Positions 8,876 to 18,932 of a stretch of 63,945 bases of DNA are shown one piece after another. Where the stretch lies: the NCBI GenBank assembly GCA_002350725.1, contig DEFJ01000024.1, positions 92,041 to 155,985 of the forward strand. The letters are read 5' to 3'. This DNA comes from Cyanobacteria bacterium UBA2855 (GTDB taxonomy: Bacteria > Cyanobacteriota > Vampirovibrionia > Gastranaerophilales > Gastranaerophilaceae). Both the position numbers and the translations under genes were made by a program. Position 1 is the stretch's first letter, and the number at the start of each line of letters is the position of its first letter. The notes under the pieces were generated by a model. The model saw nothing but the letters and a program-made list of their open reading frames with translations. It did no database searches and was not told where the DNA came from.

Positions 8876-9463
8876 ATGACAAACAAATTTTTACAGGCAA
8901 AATTTATTATAAGTGCAGAAAAACTATCCCAGTGTCCGACATTTAATCTGCCGGAGTTTCCTTTGATAGGTCGCTCTAATGTTGGAAAATCTTCCTTTAT
9001 TAATGGGATTGCAAATCATAAAAAACTTGCAAAAACATCTAATACTCCGGGAAAAACTCGTTTAATCAATTTTTTTGATTTTTCTGAAAAATTTATGATT
9101 GCGGATTTGCCGGGATACGGTTACGCCAAAGTTTCAAAAGACGCACAAAATAAATGGCAAAAATATTTGGAAGAATATCTTTTGAAAAGAGCAGAAATTT
9201 GTTCCCTAATTCAATTTATTGACGGACGACACGAAATTCAAAAAAACGATTTTCAAATGCGAGAATGGGTGCAAGCCTATAATTTACCTATTATTACTAT
9301 TGTAACCAAAATAGATTACGTTCCAAAAAGTAAAGTTTTTAATGTAATAAAAAGTGTTGAAAAAGAATTTGGTGGTCTTGTCTTACCGTTTAGTGCAACA
9401 GATAACAGATATAATGAAAAAATTATTGAAACATTATTAGAATTAAGCAACCGTAAAGAATAA
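8876..9463 (+). CDS. engB: Ribosome biogenesis GTPase EngB (YihA/YsxC)
   Basis: This 195-residue protein has the normal length of the EngB family, which assists late assembly of the large ribosomal subunit. The motifs are GRSNVGKSS (32-40, G1), DLPGYGYAK (77-85, the characteristic EngB G3) and VTKID (G4). It starts 13 bases after the hydF stop. The TATAAT placed directly before the ATG suggests it is transcribed as its own leaderless unit rather than only by read-through. Confidence 0.95.
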   Translation: MTNKFLQAKFIISAEKLSQCPTFNLPEFPLIGRSNVGKSSFINGIANHKKLAKTSNTPGKTRLINFFDFSEKFMIADLPGYGYAKVSKDAQNKWQKYLEEYLLKRAEICSLIQFIDGRHEIQKNDFQMREWVQAYNLPIITIVTKIDYVPKSKVFNVIKSVEKEFGGLVLPFSATDNRYNEKIIETLLELSNRKE

Positions 9464-9520
9464 TTATGGTACTTATAAACATAACTCAAAACTCTGTTTA
9501 TAAAATTATTCTTTTTGTGT

Positions 9521-9526
9521 TATCAT
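9521..9526 (+). promoter_or_regulatory. -10-like hexamer abutting dxr start (leaderless candidate)
   Basis: TATCAT ends 6 bases before the dxr ATG and no purine-rich ribosome-binding site is present. Confidence 0.4.
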
Positions 9527-9532
9527 TTGATT

Positions 9533-10663
9533 ATGGAAAAGAAGAGAAAAATAAGTATCATAGGTTCAACCGGCTCTATCGGCACTCAGGCATTAGAGGT
9601 CATTGAAAAACTTGAGGACAGATTTGAAATTATTGCACTCGCAGGCGGCTCGAATGTAGAATTACTTGAACAACAGGCAAAAAAATTCAAACCGAAATAC
9701 ATATATGCTGCAAAACCGATTAAAGTGGACAGTATAGAAACATTGGAAAGCCTTGATGATATTGCATCAAACACAGAAAATGATATTATACTTGTTGCAT
9801 GTTCAGGTAAAATTGGACTTAAACCAACATTAAAAGCTATTGAAAATGGTATTGATATTGCCCTTGCAAACAAAGAAACTCTTGTAATGGCAGGCGATAT
9901 AGTTATGGAAAGCGCTCGCAAACATCAAGTTAATATTATTCCTGTTGATAGTGAACATTGTGCAATCCACCAATGTATAAAAGATATTTCTCAAGTAGAT
10001 AAATTAATTATTACGGCAAGCGGCGGACCGTTTTTACATAAATCTGTTGAAGAAATGAAAAATGCAACAGTAGAACAAACACTCAAACATCCGAGATGGA
10101 ATATGGGCAAAAAAATTACTGTTGATAGTGCCACTCTTATGAATAAAGGATTGGAAATTATTGAAGCTCACCACTTGTTTGGTTTTGATTATGACGATAT
10201 TCAAGTTGTTGTTCATCCGCAAAGTATTGTACATTCAGCTATTGAATATGTTGATGGCAGTGTTATTGCGCAAATTGGGTTGCCGAGTATGCATATTCCT
10301 ATTCAATACGCAATAACTTATCCTGAAAGATTTGAGGGGATAAAATCAAAGAGTTTTAGTTTTGCAGAAATTGCAAGATTGGATTTTGAAGAACCGGATT
10401 TTGAAAAATTTCCTACAGTAAAACTTGCATATAAAGCCGGAAAAATGGGCGGAACCGCAACAACTTGTATTAACGCTGCCAACGAAGAAGCTGTTTTCGC
10501 TTTTCTTGAAGGAAAAATTAAACTATATCAGATTTATGAAATTACAAAGCGAATGCTTGATGAGCACAATTTAATCAAAAATCCTGATATTGATGAAATT
10601 TTTGAAGTAGACAGAAGTGTACGGGAAAAGGTTATACGTACGCTTTCTAATATCTATTGCTAA
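9533..10663 (+). CDS. dxr: 1-deoxy-D-xylulose 5-phosphate reductoisomerase (IspC)
   Basis: Dxr catalyses the NADPH-dependent rearrangement and reduction of DXP to 2-C-methyl-D-erythritol 4-phosphate, the committed step of the MEP isoprenoid pathway. The 376-residue product has the Rossmann loop GSTGSIG (11-17), ALANKETLVMAG, the metal and substrate motif PVDSEHCAIHQ, TASGGPF, HPRWNMGKKITVDSATLMNK and HPQSIVHSAIEY. The start at 9533 gives the canonical N-terminus MEKKRKISIIGSTG; the in-frame extension upstream has no support. Isoprenoids made here feed the undecaprenyl carrier used with the MurC/MurB/Ddl products encoded further along. Confidence 0.96.
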   Translation: MEKKRKISIIGSTGSIGTQALEVIEKLEDRFEIIALAGGSNVELLEQQAKKFKPKYIYAAKPIKVDSIETLESLDDIASNTENDIILVACSGKIGLKPTLKAIENGIDIALANKETLVMAGDIVMESARKHQVNIIPVDSEHCAIHQCIKDISQVDKLIITASGGPFLHKSVEEMKNATVEQTLKHPRWNMGKKITVDSATLMNKGLEIIEAHHLFGFDYDDIQVVVHPQSIVHSAIEYVDGSVIAQIGLPSMHIPIQYAITYPERFEGIKSKSFSFAEIARLDFEEPDFEKFPTVKLAYKAGKMGGTATTCINAANEEAVFAFLEGKIKLYQIYEITKRMLDEHNLIKNPDIDEIFEVDRSVREKVIRTLSNIYC

Positions 10664-10770
10664 AGATTTTTGATAATCTTGCATATAAATCTGTATTGTT
10701 GTAGTATATATATGAGGTTAAGATTTCTTACAAGAATTGTTTTCTGACTTCAAGATAATATATTTGGTGG

Positions 10771-10776
10771 TAAAAT
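10771..10776 (+). promoter_or_regulatory. -10 hexamer abutting acyltransferase start (leaderless candidate)
   Basis: TAAAAT ends 6 bases before the ATG at 10783. No Shine-Dalgarno sequence lies between them. Confidence 0.45.
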
Positions 10777-10782
10777 ATTAAT

Positions 10783-11610
10783 ATGGTTAAAGAAGAAGAA
10801 AAATTATATTCGGATGTACCTCCGACAAAATTAAGAAATAAGGATGAAAAATTCAGACCGGCGAAAACTAACAAGTTTTGGCTTTGGGTTGCAAGTATGT
10901 TTTTCTTTAATATGTTGCAAAACAGATTTTACGCGTTCCGCTATAAAGGTGATGAAACTGCTGTAGAAAAAGGTGTGCCGACAATTTTATATGCACCCCA
11001 TGGTAATTGGTGGGACGGAATAGTCTTTTATAATATTGTACACAGAATTTTTCATAAAGAAATTCGTATGATGATTGAAGAATTGAACAGATTTCCGCTT
11101 TTTCATAGAGGAGGCGGTTATCCGGTTAACAAAAAATCACCGCAATCTGCTATGAAAGCACTAAAATATTCGGTTGATGTTGTTTGTGATTTGAAAAATA
11201 TTTTATGTATATTTCCTCAGGGAATTATCAGACCACCACATTTTAGACCGATTGAATTTCAAACAGGTTTGGCATACATTGCTCAAAATGCAGCTAAAAG
11301 AATGGGAAAAGTTAACCTTGTACCAATTGCTTTTGATTATTGTTTTTTTAGAGATAACAGACCTGAAGTAGTTATTGAGTTTGGAAAACCATACGCTTTA
11401 ACAGCAGAGGCCGGTGCTAAAATGGATAGAAAAGAATTAACTCATATTCTTGAAAAAGAATTAACTGCAGTGTGTGACAAACAAATGGAAGAAATTTCAC
11501 ACGGTGAAGTAGATGATCACAAAATTCTATTCAAACAACATCTTAAATGGTACAGAAGAATAGAACAACGATTAAAACGTATTGATATTCCGCCTGTTGC
11601 TGACGTGTAA
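10783..11610 (+). CDS. PlsC-like lysophospholipid (1-acylglycerol-3-phosphate) acyltransferase
   Basis: This 275-residue protein carries the glycerolipid acyltransferase blocks. These are an HxxxxD catalytic motif written HGNWWD (about residues 72-77), block II around FPLFHRGGGYPVN, block III FPQGIIRPP (in place of FPEGTR), and the later VPIAFDY segment. The expected reaction transfers an acyl chain to lysophosphatidate or a related lipid at the inner membrane. There is a hydrophobic stretch near the N-terminus (FWLWVASMFFFNML). The Glu-to-Gln change in block III is unusual, so the acceptor may not be lysophosphatidate. A leaderless-type TAAAAT precedes the start. Confidence 0.8.
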   Translation: MVKEEEKLYSDVPPTKLRNKDEKFRPAKTNKFWLWVASMFFFNMLQNRFYAFRYKGDETAVEKGVPTILYAPHGNWWDGIVFYNIVHRIFHKEIRMMIEELNRFPLFHRGGGYPVNKKSPQSAMKALKYSVDVVCDLKNILCIFPQGIIRPPHFRPIEFQTGLAYIAQNAAKRMGKVNLVPIAFDYCFFRDNRPEVVIEFGKPYALTAEAGAKMDRKELTHILEKELTAVCDKQMEEISHGEVDDHKILFKQHLKWYRRIEQRLKRIDIPPVADV

Positions 11611-11758
11611 ACTTTGTTATTTTGTTAATTATATATATTAAAAATTTGCTTGAAAATATTGCTTGTGGTAGTCTTAATGTAGGTCAGCATTAATTGGTTT
11701 TTTGCTGTAATATTGTTGAGAGTATAAAATGCGTAAATACATTTTCAAAGGGAAATAA

Positions 11759-14050
11759 ATGGCAAAAGAAAAATCCTTGGTTATAGTCGAGTCTCCGGCA
11801 AAATCCAAAACAATTAAAAAAATTTTAGGTAATGATTTTCAAATAGAAGCAAGCTTCGGACATATAAGAAACTTACCGCTGAAAGACCCAAAAACAGATA
11901 ATTTAGGGTTTGATGTAAACAATAATTTTGAACCAAAGTTTGAGATAATTGCCGGTAAACAAAAAGTTGTTACCAAATTAAATGAGCTTGCAAAAAAGAG
12001 TGACAAAATATATCTTGCATCCGACCCCGATCGTGAGGGAGAAGCGATTGCATGGCACGTCAGACAAGTGTTAAAGGTTCCTGATGAAAAAATTTACCGT
12101 ATTGTGTTTAATGAGATTACACCCAAAGCAGTAAAATATTCAGTTGAAAATCCGCGCTCTATTGATATGGATATGGTAAAAGCTCAACAAACAAGACAAA
12201 TTTTGGATAAGCTTGTAGGTTTTAAATTAAGTCCTGTTTTGTGGAAACAAATCGGAAACAGAAATTTATCCGCAGGACGCGTTCAATCTGTTGCTTTGCG
12301 CATGATTTGCGAAAGAGAAGATGAAATCGAAGCTTTTGTTCCGCAAGAATACTGGTCAATCCATACTATTTTAGATAAAGATGGTAAAGAATTTGAAGCT
12401 GAATTATCCAAAATTAAAGGAAAATCTGTTGAGAAAACAATAAAAAATAAAGACGAAGCACAAAAAATTGTAGATTTCTTAACTAATTATCCAACAGATA
12501 TGGACGTAACAAAAGTTACGAAAAAAACCACAAAACGTAAACCGACAGCTCCGTTTATAACTTCAACTATGCAACGTGCTGCAAGCTCTAAACTTGGTTT
12601 TGGAGTTCAAAAAACAATGCAGGTTGCACAAAAATTATATGAAGGTATTGAGATTGACGGAAATCCTGTAGGTTTAATTACCTATATGAGAACCGATAGT
12701 GTTCGTGTATCTGATGATGCACAAGCTATGGCAAAAGATTATATTCTAAACAACTACGGTGAAAAATATTATCCTGATAAACCGAATATTTATGCAAAAG
12801 GTAAACAAAATGTTCAGGATGCGCACGAAGCAATTCGTCCTTCATATCCCGACAGAACACCTGACAGCTTAAAGAAATTTTTAGACAATGATCAGTATAA
12901 ATTGTATAAGCTTATTTGGGAAAAATTTATGTCCTCTCAAATGGCAAATGCTGATGTCGCTAATAAAACCGTTGAAATTACGGCCGGAGATTATACCCTC
13001 AAAGCCGGTACAAGCAAAGTAACTTTTGACGGTTTCTTAAAAGTATACAATGATGCGGAAGAAGAAGAACAAGAAAAGGAAGCAAAAATTCCTGATTTAA
13101 ATGAAGGTGATAAAGTTAAATGCAAAAAAGTTGACCCTAAACAACATTTTACTCAACCGCCTCCAAGATATAATGAAGCGTCTTTAGTTAAAGCTCTTGA
13201 AGAACAAGGTATTGGTCGTCCGTCTACTTACGCAACAATTATTACGGTAATTCAGACAAGAAAATATGTTGAAAAGAAAAACAAAGTTCTTTTCCCAACA
13301 CTTTTAGGCAGAACCGTTTCAAAACAGCTTTGCGCACAGTTTGCTAAAATTATGGATTATAAATTTACCGCAAGCATGGAAAGTAAACTGGATGAAATAG
13401 CCGACAAAAAAGCTGTATGGAATAAGGTTTTAGCAGATTTTTATACTCCGTTTATGGAAAACGTAAACAGTGTAATGCAAACTGCAGAACGTGTAAAAAT
13501 TGAAACAAATATAAAATGTCCGAATTGCGGAAAACCTATGTTAGTAAGAACAAGCCGAAAAGGTACGCAATTCTTAGGTTGTTCAGGCTATCCTGATTGT
13601 CAAACCACAATGTCATTGAATGCTCTGAATGAAGGAGAACCGACTTCAAACGGAGAGGAAGAAATTTGTGAAGAAAAATGTCCGAAATGCGGTTCGGAAA
13701 TGGTATTTAAAACAGGTCCTTACGGAAAATATATGGAATGCACAGACCCTGATTGCGGACATCGTCAGCCGTATGTAAAATCTACAGGTGTTACTTGTCC
13801 AAAATGCGGTAACGGCAAAATTGTAGAAAGAAAATCAAAAAGAGGAACTGTTTTCTACGGTTGTAATCAGTATCCGCAATGTGATTACGTAATGTGGAAC
13901 GAACCAACGGGAGAAAAATGTCCTGAATGCGGTTCTTTATTAGGTAAAGTTGTAACCAAAAACGGTACCACATTAAAATGTTCTAATATGAAATGCCATT
14001 TCAAAAAAGAAATGCCTCAAGAAGAAATTGTTAGCAACCAAAATTTATAA
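11759..14050 (+). CDS. topA: DNA topoisomerase I (type IA)
   Basis: TopA relaxes negative supercoils behind RNA polymerase. The 763-residue protein has the TOPRIM motifs (LVIVESPAKSKTI at the N-terminus and SDPDREGEAIAWH). It has the active-site tyrosine region GLITYMRTDSVRVS, RPSTYATII, and four C-terminal zinc ribbons (CPNCGKPM, CPKCGSEM, CPKCGNGK and CPECGSLL, each followed by a second Cys pair). The start is supported by AAAGGGA 6 bases upstream. It converges on dnaB with a 37-base gap. Confidence 0.97.
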   Translation: MAKEKSLVIVESPAKSKTIKKILGNDFQIEASFGHIRNLPLKDPKTDNLGFDVNNNFEPKFEIIAGKQKVVTKLNELAKKSDKIYLASDPDREGEAIAWHVRQVLKVPDEKIYRIVFNEITPKAVKYSVENPRSIDMDMVKAQQTRQILDKLVGFKLSPVLWKQIGNRNLSAGRVQSVALRMICEREDEIEAFVPQEYWSIHTILDKDGKEFEAELSKIKGKSVEKTIKNKDEAQKIVDFLTNYPTDMDVTKVTKKTTKRKPTAPFITSTMQRAASSKLGFGVQKTMQVAQKLYEGIEIDGNPVGLITYMRTDSVRVSDDAQAMAKDYILNNYGEKYYPDKPNIYAKGKQNVQDAHEAIRPSYPDRTPDSLKKFLDNDQYKLYKLIWEKFMSSQMANADVANKTVEITAGDYTLKAGTSKVTFDGFLKVYNDAEEEEQEKEAKIPDLNEGDKVKCKKVDPKQHFTQPPPRYNEASLVKALEEQGIGRPSTYATIITVIQTRKYVEKKNKVLFPTLLGRTVSKQLCAQFAKIMDYKFTASMESKLDEIADKKAVWNKVLADFYTPFMENVNSVMQTAERVKIETNIKCPNCGKPMLVRTSRKGTQFLGCSGYPDCQTTMSLNALNEGEPTSNGEEEICEEKCPKCGSEMVFKTGPYGKYMECTDPDCGHRQPYVKSTGVTCPKCGNGKIVERKSKRGTVFYGCNQYPQCDYVMWNEPTGEKCPECGSLLGKVVTKNGTTLKCSNMKCHFKKEMPQEEIVSNQNL

Positions 14051-14087
14051 TTTTGTGTGTTTTAATTTGTCAAAATTTGTCCGAAAA

Positions 14088-15473
14088 TTAGAATACATCT
14101 GATTTTATCGGGTTTTTGAATTTTGTAATATTGCCCTGGAATAAGAGTTTTACGGTTCCGACAGGTCCGTTTCTGTGTTTTGCAATAATTATTTCAGACT
14201 CACCCTTATTAACAGCTTTTGCAATTTCTTCTTCTTCGCCGCCTTCTTCATTTTTTCTGTAATATTCATCCCTGTATATAAACATTACAATATCAGCATC
14301 CTGTTCAATTGAACCTGATTCTCTCAAGTCTGATAACATCGGACGCTTATCTGTTCTCGACTCAACGGCACGTGATAACTGTGAAAGAGCAATTACAGGT
14401 ACATCCAATTCTTTTGCAAGCATTTTCATACCTCTTGAAATTGTTGAAACTGCTTGGAAACGGTCTTCTTTACTGTTGCTGCTTTCCATTAACTGAAGAT
14501 AATCTATTACAACCAAACCTAAATCTTTTTGAGCCATTTTTAAACGACGACATTTTGCTCTTATGTCCGTCAATGTACATCCCGGCGTATCATCAATAAA
14601 AATCGGGGCTTGAGTAAACTGGTTCATAGCATCTGCAAGTTTTTCCCAATCCTTATTTTGCATATTACCTGTTTTTAACTTTTCTGTTTCCAATTCAGCC
14701 AAAGAACAAAGCATTCTTTGTACTAACTGTTGTTTTGACATTTCAAGAGAAAATATTGCAACAGGAACTTTTGCTTTTATCCCGACATTTTGTGCAATAT
14801 TCAGTGCAAATGCGGTTTTTCCCATCGCAGGACGCGCCGCAAGTATTATCAAATCCGATCTTTGAAGTCCGTTTAATAATTTATCTAAATCATAAAAATC
14901 TGTTGGTATACCAAAAAGCTCTCCTCTGTGCTCATAACGATATTCGATTTTCTCATACGTTTCAAGTACCAAATCTTTTACGGGAATCAAATCTGTCGTT
15001 GCTTTTCTTGATGCAATATCAAAAATCAACTTTTCGGATTTTTCAAGTGAAGCATCAACTGTTTCCATATCATAACCGAAGCCGACAATCTCAGAACCGG
15101 CATTTATTAAAGAACGTTTTATTGCTTTTTCTTGAATTATTTTGGCATAGTAGTCAACATTGGCAGTTGTTATTGCATTGTAACTTAAATCATTAATAAA
15201 TGATCTACCGCCAACTGCTTCTAATTTTGAATTGAAATTTAATACATCACAAACAGTAATAAGGTCTATTTTTTCATTTGAATTAAATAATTGAACCATT
15301 GCCTCGTAAACATATCTGTGAGCCGGTTTATAAAAGCTTTCGGGTTTCAATATTTCAACAACTTTTGTAAGTACTCTTGGGTTTACCAAAATTGCACCGA
15401 GAACAGCTTCTTCTGCTTCTATATTTTGCGGTAACAAATGTGATATATCTTTATTTTTTTCTTTTGTTGGCAT
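14088..15473 (-). CDS. dnaB: Replicative DNA helicase DnaB
   Basis: This 461-residue helicase has the DnaB N-terminal primase-interaction domain (LLPQNIEAEEAVLGAIL at the start). It has the RecA-like domain with Walker A ARPAMGKTAF, Walker B VVIDYLQLM, and the SQLSRAVE and SDLRESGSIEQDAD motifs. No intein is present. It unwinds DNA at the fork as a hexamer. The start is supported by an AAGGGAGAA site about 7 bases upstream. The C-terminus is only moderately acidic, and the length is normal. Confidence 0.97.
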   Translation of the reverse strand: MPTKEKNKDISHLLPQNIEAEEAVLGAILVNPRVLTKVVEILKPESFYKPAHRYVYEAMVQLFNSNEKIDLITVCDVLNFNSKLEAVGGRSFINDLSYNAITTANVDYYAKIIQEKAIKRSLINAGSEIVGFGYDMETVDASLEKSEKLIFDIASRKATTDLIPVKDLVLETYEKIEYRYEHRGELFGIPTDFYDLDKLLNGLQRSDLIILAARPAMGKTAFALNIAQNVGIKAKVPVAIFSLEMSKQQLVQRMLCSLAELETEKLKTGNMQNKDWEKLADAMNQFTQAPIFIDDTPGCTLTDIRAKCRRLKMAQKDLGLVVIDYLQLMESSNSKEDRFQAVSTISRGMKMLAKELDVPVIALSQLSRAVESRTDKRPMLSDLRESGSIEQDADIVMFIYRDEYYRKNEEGGEEEEIAKAVNKGESEIIIAKHRNGPVGTVKLLFQGNITKFKNPIKSDVF

Positions 15474-15563
15474 GCCAAATTTCTCCCTTTATTACATGTT
15501 ACATGAACAAAAGCAAAAATACATGATAAATTACTAAATATGTATAGATATATCAAATATTTT

Positions 15564-16370
15564 TTACAAATAGCATTTACGTTCTTGACCTTCAACACCT
15601 GCATATAATTCTATAAATTCTTTTGCAGGACTTGATTCAATTTTTGTTAAAAGCACTTCTTCTATTTGGAAAAATCCAACATCACCGGACATTTCAATAT
15701 CTATTTTTATAGGTTTTCTTTCACCATGGTGAATGCCGATTCTATTAATTGCGCTTGCCGAATATTTATGAATATCTCCGACTCTCGGAGTTTTATTTAA
15801 TGCCATAGGTATTCTTGCTCTGCCTTTTGTCATATCACATCCGTCAGCAACCAATATTATTCCCGCCTCTATTGAATGAATTTTTCTTGATGACATATGA
15901 CCGATAATTGCTTCTGTTGCAACAGCTCTTATTACAACTCTGCGGTGAAGATTATCAGGAAAAACATGCATTAACGCTCTGTTTATTATTGGTTGAGCCA
16001 ATAATGACGACATTTCTTCATGTCCTTGTCGTCCGATAGACATTCCCAAATCATGCATCAAACCGGCAAGAATTACGGCACACATACTGTCTTCAAAATC
16101 TCCTATTTCTTCTCTTTCAAGAGAGGTTTTTATCCCGGAATCATGAAGTATTTTCATCATTTTTATTGCGTTACTGACAACCTGACGCATATGAACAGGA
16201 CCATGGTCATTGAATCCCAAACGTTTTATTGACACATTATTTGAATAATCCTGCATTTCTTGCAATTCTTCATCATCAAATAAATATTGTGTCAACTTTA
16301 AACAATTGGGAAAATTTTTTAATCTGTCATAAATTTTGTGTTCCGTAGAAATTTCTTTTACCGATTTCAT
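15564..16370 (-). CDS. HD-domain phosphohydrolase
   Basis: This 268-residue protein has the metal-binding pattern of the HD superfamily: HGPVHMRQV (first His), GLMHDLGMS (the HD pair) and VADGCDMTKGR (final Asp). It probably hydrolyses a phosphorylated nucleotide or cyclic dinucleotide in the cytoplasm, but the substrate is not evident and no sensor domain is attached. A TATAAT-like stretch lies about 40 bases upstream. The ribosome-binding site (AGAAAG) is weak. The C-terminal 90 residues show no recognised domain. It stands between dnaB and proA, with no clear operon partner. Confidence 0.8.
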   Translation of the reverse strand: MKSVKEISTEHKIYDRLKNFPNCLKLTQYLFDDEELQEMQDYSNNVSIKRLGFNDHGPVHMRQVVSNAIKMMKILHDSGIKTSLEREEIGDFEDSMCAVILAGLMHDLGMSIGRQGHEEMSSLLAQPIINRALMHVFPDNLHRRVVIRAVATEAIIGHMSSRKIHSIEAGIILVADGCDMTKGRARIPMALNKTPRVGDIHKYSASAINRIGIHHGERKPIKIDIEMSGDVGFFQIEEVLLTKIESSPAKEFIELYAGVEGQERKCYL

Positions 16371-16487
16371 AATAAAAACTTTCTTTCTGTGCTACATATA
16401 TATATTATAACTCATATTGAACATTTTTCCAACATGTATAAGCAATATATAATGGTAAAATTTAGTATAATAAACAAATTAAAATTA

Positions 16488-17741
16488 TTATAAATTTCTA
16501 TGATGAAATTCTTTTAAGCCTGATGCGTAATCACCTACAACTTGTCCGTTTCCGATTAATTTGTATTTATAAATAGTAAGTCCTTCTAACCCTACAGGAC
16601 CTCTTGCGTGTGTTTTATTTGTAGAAATTCCGACTTCGGCACCAAATCCGTATCTAAAACCATCAGCAAATCTTGTTGATGTGTTCCAATACACACCTGC
16701 AGAATCAACTTTATTCATAAATTTTTCAGCTTTTTCTTTGTCTGTTGTAATTATTGCATCTGTATGACCCGAACCGTATTTATTTATATGTTCTATTGCT
16801 TCATCAATATCTTCAACAAATTTATACGCTAATATTTTATCTCCGTATTCAAATGACCAACTATCAGGATTTGATACTAACTTTATATCAGACAATTCTA
16901 ATGCTCCGAGTAACGGTTCTGTTTGTTGAAAATTTTTATGAATAAGAAGTGTTTCAACGGCATTGCAAGCACTTGGATATTGTGTTTTTGCATCTGTTAT
17001 AATTTTTTGTGCCATTCCTAAATCTGCATTTTCATCAACATAAATATGACAAATTCCATCTGCATGACCAAGTACCGGAATTTTTGTGTTTTCTTTTATG
17101 TATTTTACAAGTTTATTGCCGCCTCTTGGAATTATTAAATTGATATAACCGTCACATTTTAACATTTCTGCAACATCATCACGTGTAAAAACTTGATTTA
17201 ATACATTTTTTGGAAAATCTTTTATTTCATCCAATGCAGATTGTATAACTGACATTATTTTTTTGTTTGTATTTATTGATTCTTTTCCGCCTTTTAAAAT
17301 TACGGCATTGGAAGATTTTAGCGCAAGGGATGATATTTGTGCTATTACATCGGGACGAGCTTCAAAAATTATTCCTAAAACTCCTATTGGGCAAGATATT
17401 TTGTATAAAGTTAAATCTTTATCTAATTCTCTTACAAGCAGTTTTTTATTAATTGGGTCAGGAAGATTTACTATATCTCTAATCCCCTTTACCATATCAC
17501 GAAGTTTATTTTCATCAAGTTTTAGTCTATTGTATGTTGATTGAGATATTTCACCTTTTTCTATTAACTCTTTTGCAGCTTCCAAATCTTGTTTATTTGC
17601 AAGAAAAATTTCTTCTTTATTTTCCACTATTTTATCTGCAATACCGGATAACGCTTTATTTTTTATATCCTCAGATAAATCTGCAATCTCTAAACTTGCT
17701 TCTTTTGCTTTTTTTGCTATATCTATAAAATCCATAATCAT
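16488..17741 (-). CDS. proA: Glutamate-5-semialdehyde dehydrogenase (gamma-glutamyl phosphate reductase)
   Basis: ProA reduces glutamyl 5-phosphate with NADPH, the second step of proline synthesis. The 417-residue protein has the ProA signature FEARPDVIAQ, ILKGGKESINTN and a catalytic-cysteine segment YPSACNAVETLL. The C-terminal GPVGLEGLTIYKYKL is typical. It begins 3 bases after the proB stop, so proB-proA form an operon. Two ATGs lie in frame (17741 and 17735) and either could serve as start. proC is not in the window. Confidence 0.96.
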   Translation of the reverse strand: MIMDFIDIAKKAKEASLEIADLSEDIKNKALSGIADKIVENKEEIFLANKQDLEAAKELIEKGEISQSTYNRLKLDENKLRDMVKGIRDIVNLPDPINKKLLVRELDKDLTLYKISCPIGVLGIIFEARPDVIAQISSLALKSSNAVILKGGKESINTNKKIMSVIQSALDEIKDFPKNVLNQVFTRDDVAEMLKCDGYINLIIPRGGNKLVKYIKENTKIPVLGHADGICHIYVDENADLGMAQKIITDAKTQYPSACNAVETLLIHKNFQQTEPLLGALELSDIKLVSNPDSWSFEYGDKILAYKFVEDIDEAIEHINKYGSGHTDAIITTDKEKAEKFMNKVDSAGVYWNTSTRFADGFRYGFGAEVGISTNKTHARGPVGLEGLTIYKYKLIGNGQVVGDYASGLKEFHHRNL

Positions 17742-17744
17742 AAC

Positions 17745-18887
17745 CTATAATATTGTTATATTGTCGCGAGTAATTACCGCATCATAATTTTTATAACCCA
17801 AAATTGTCAGAATATTATCGGAATGCGAACCTGCTAATTTTTTACAAGCTTCGGAATCATAATTTACAATACCTCTTGCAAATTCAATTCCGTTTTCATC
17901 TAATATTGATATTACATCACCTTTTGTAAACTCATTAATTATTTCAATCACTCCAATTGGTAAAAGACTTTTTTCTTCTTCTGTTAAAGCTTTTTTAGCG
18001 CCTGAATTTACGACTATTTTACCCACGATATTTGTAGCATAACCAATCCAGCGTTTTTTATCTGATAAACCTTCTGTTTGAGGCAAAAACATTGTGCCAA
18101 GTTCTTCACCTCTAAAAATTTTTTTAATTACGTAAGGAATTTTACCGTTTGCTACAAGCATTTTACAACCAAATCTTGTAACCATTCTGGCTGCTTCAAG
18201 TTTTGTTCTCATTCCGCCTCTACCGCCTTCAGATGCACCGGTTCCCATATTAAAAATATCATCTGTTACTTCATTAACTTCTCTTATAATTTTTGCATCA
18301 GAATTTTCTTTTGGGTTTTTATTATATAAACCTTCTACATCCGATAAAATTATAAGTAAATCAGCATCCAATTCGCTTGCAACAAGTGCAGATAATTTAT
18401 CGTTATCAGAAAATGCAACTTGCATATCTGCATATCTCGGAGAAATTTCTACTGTTGAAACGGTATCATTTTGATTTATTATAGGAACGGTTCCTAATTC
18501 TAACAACTTATTCATTGTTGTTCTAAGGCTTAGGTATTTTGAACGGACGGAAAAATCATCTTCAGTTAAAAGTAATTGAGCTGCGATTAATCCGTAAGAT
18601 TCGAAACCTTCTTCATAAATTGACATCAACTTACTTTGACCTATTGCAGCACATGCCTGTTTTATGGCAGTACCTTCCGTACTGTCTAATCCCAAACGTT
18701 TTTTACCCAAACCTACGGCACCGGAAGTTATAACAATAACTTCTTTCCCGTTGCGCACAAGATTTGATATATCTTCAATAAACGAAAATATTCTTGGCAA
18801 AGAAACGTAACCGTCATCACCACGCAAAACATTTGTTCCTAGTTTTATTACAATTCTTTTTGCATCTATAAAATCAACTCTGTTCAT
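17745..18887 (-). CDS. proB: Glutamate 5-kinase with PUA domain
   Basis: ProB phosphorylates glutamate, the feedback-regulated first step of proline synthesis. The 380-residue protein has an amino-acid-kinase domain (IVIKLGTNVL near the start, VITSGAVGLGKKRLG, NQNDTVST) followed by a C-terminal PUA domain from about residue 285 (IVVNSGAKKAL, KGDVISILD). It is the first gene of the proB-proA pair. It appears leaderless, since TAAAAT ends 6 bases before the ATG and no Shine-Dalgarno site exists. Confidence 0.95.
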   Translation of the reverse strand: MNRVDFIDAKRIVIKLGTNVLRGDDGYVSLPRIFSFIEDISNLVRNGKEVIVITSGAVGLGKKRLGLDSTEGTAIKQACAAIGQSKLMSIYEEGFESYGLIAAQLLLTEDDFSVRSKYLSLRTTMNKLLELGTVPIINQNDTVSTVEISPRYADMQVAFSDNDKLSALVASELDADLLIILSDVEGLYNKNPKENSDAKIIREVNEVTDDIFNMGTGASEGGRGGMRTKLEAARMVTRFGCKMLVANGKIPYVIKKIFRGEELGTMFLPQTEGLSDKKRWIGYATNIVGKIVVNSGAKKALTEEEKSLLPIGVIEIINEFTKGDVISILDENGIEFARGIVNYDSEACKKLAGSHSDNILTILGYKNYDAVITRDNITIL

Positions 18888-18893
18888 AGGTAA

Positions 18894-18899
18894 ATTTTA
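18894..18899 (-). promoter_or_regulatory. -10 hexamer abutting proB start (leaderless candidate)
   Basis: TAAAAT on the minus strand ends 6 bases before the proB ATG. Confidence 0.5.
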
Positions 18900-18903
18900 C
18901 TAT

Positions 18904-18930
18904 AAAAATTTTTCAAAAGAAAAATTTTTT
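18904..18930. terminator. Weak AT-rich hairpin after the LuxR-type gene
   Basis: AAAAATTTTTC and GAAAAATTTTT flank an AAAA loop. The stem is almost all A-T, so termination is uncertain. It separates the HTH gene from proB. Confidence 0.3.
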
Positions 18931-18932
18931 AC

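Noticed and set aside
14735..15196. 153-codon plus-strand frame across dnaB
   Set aside because: It is fully inside dnaB. Its Leu/Gln/His-rich translation is what the antisense of that gene gives.
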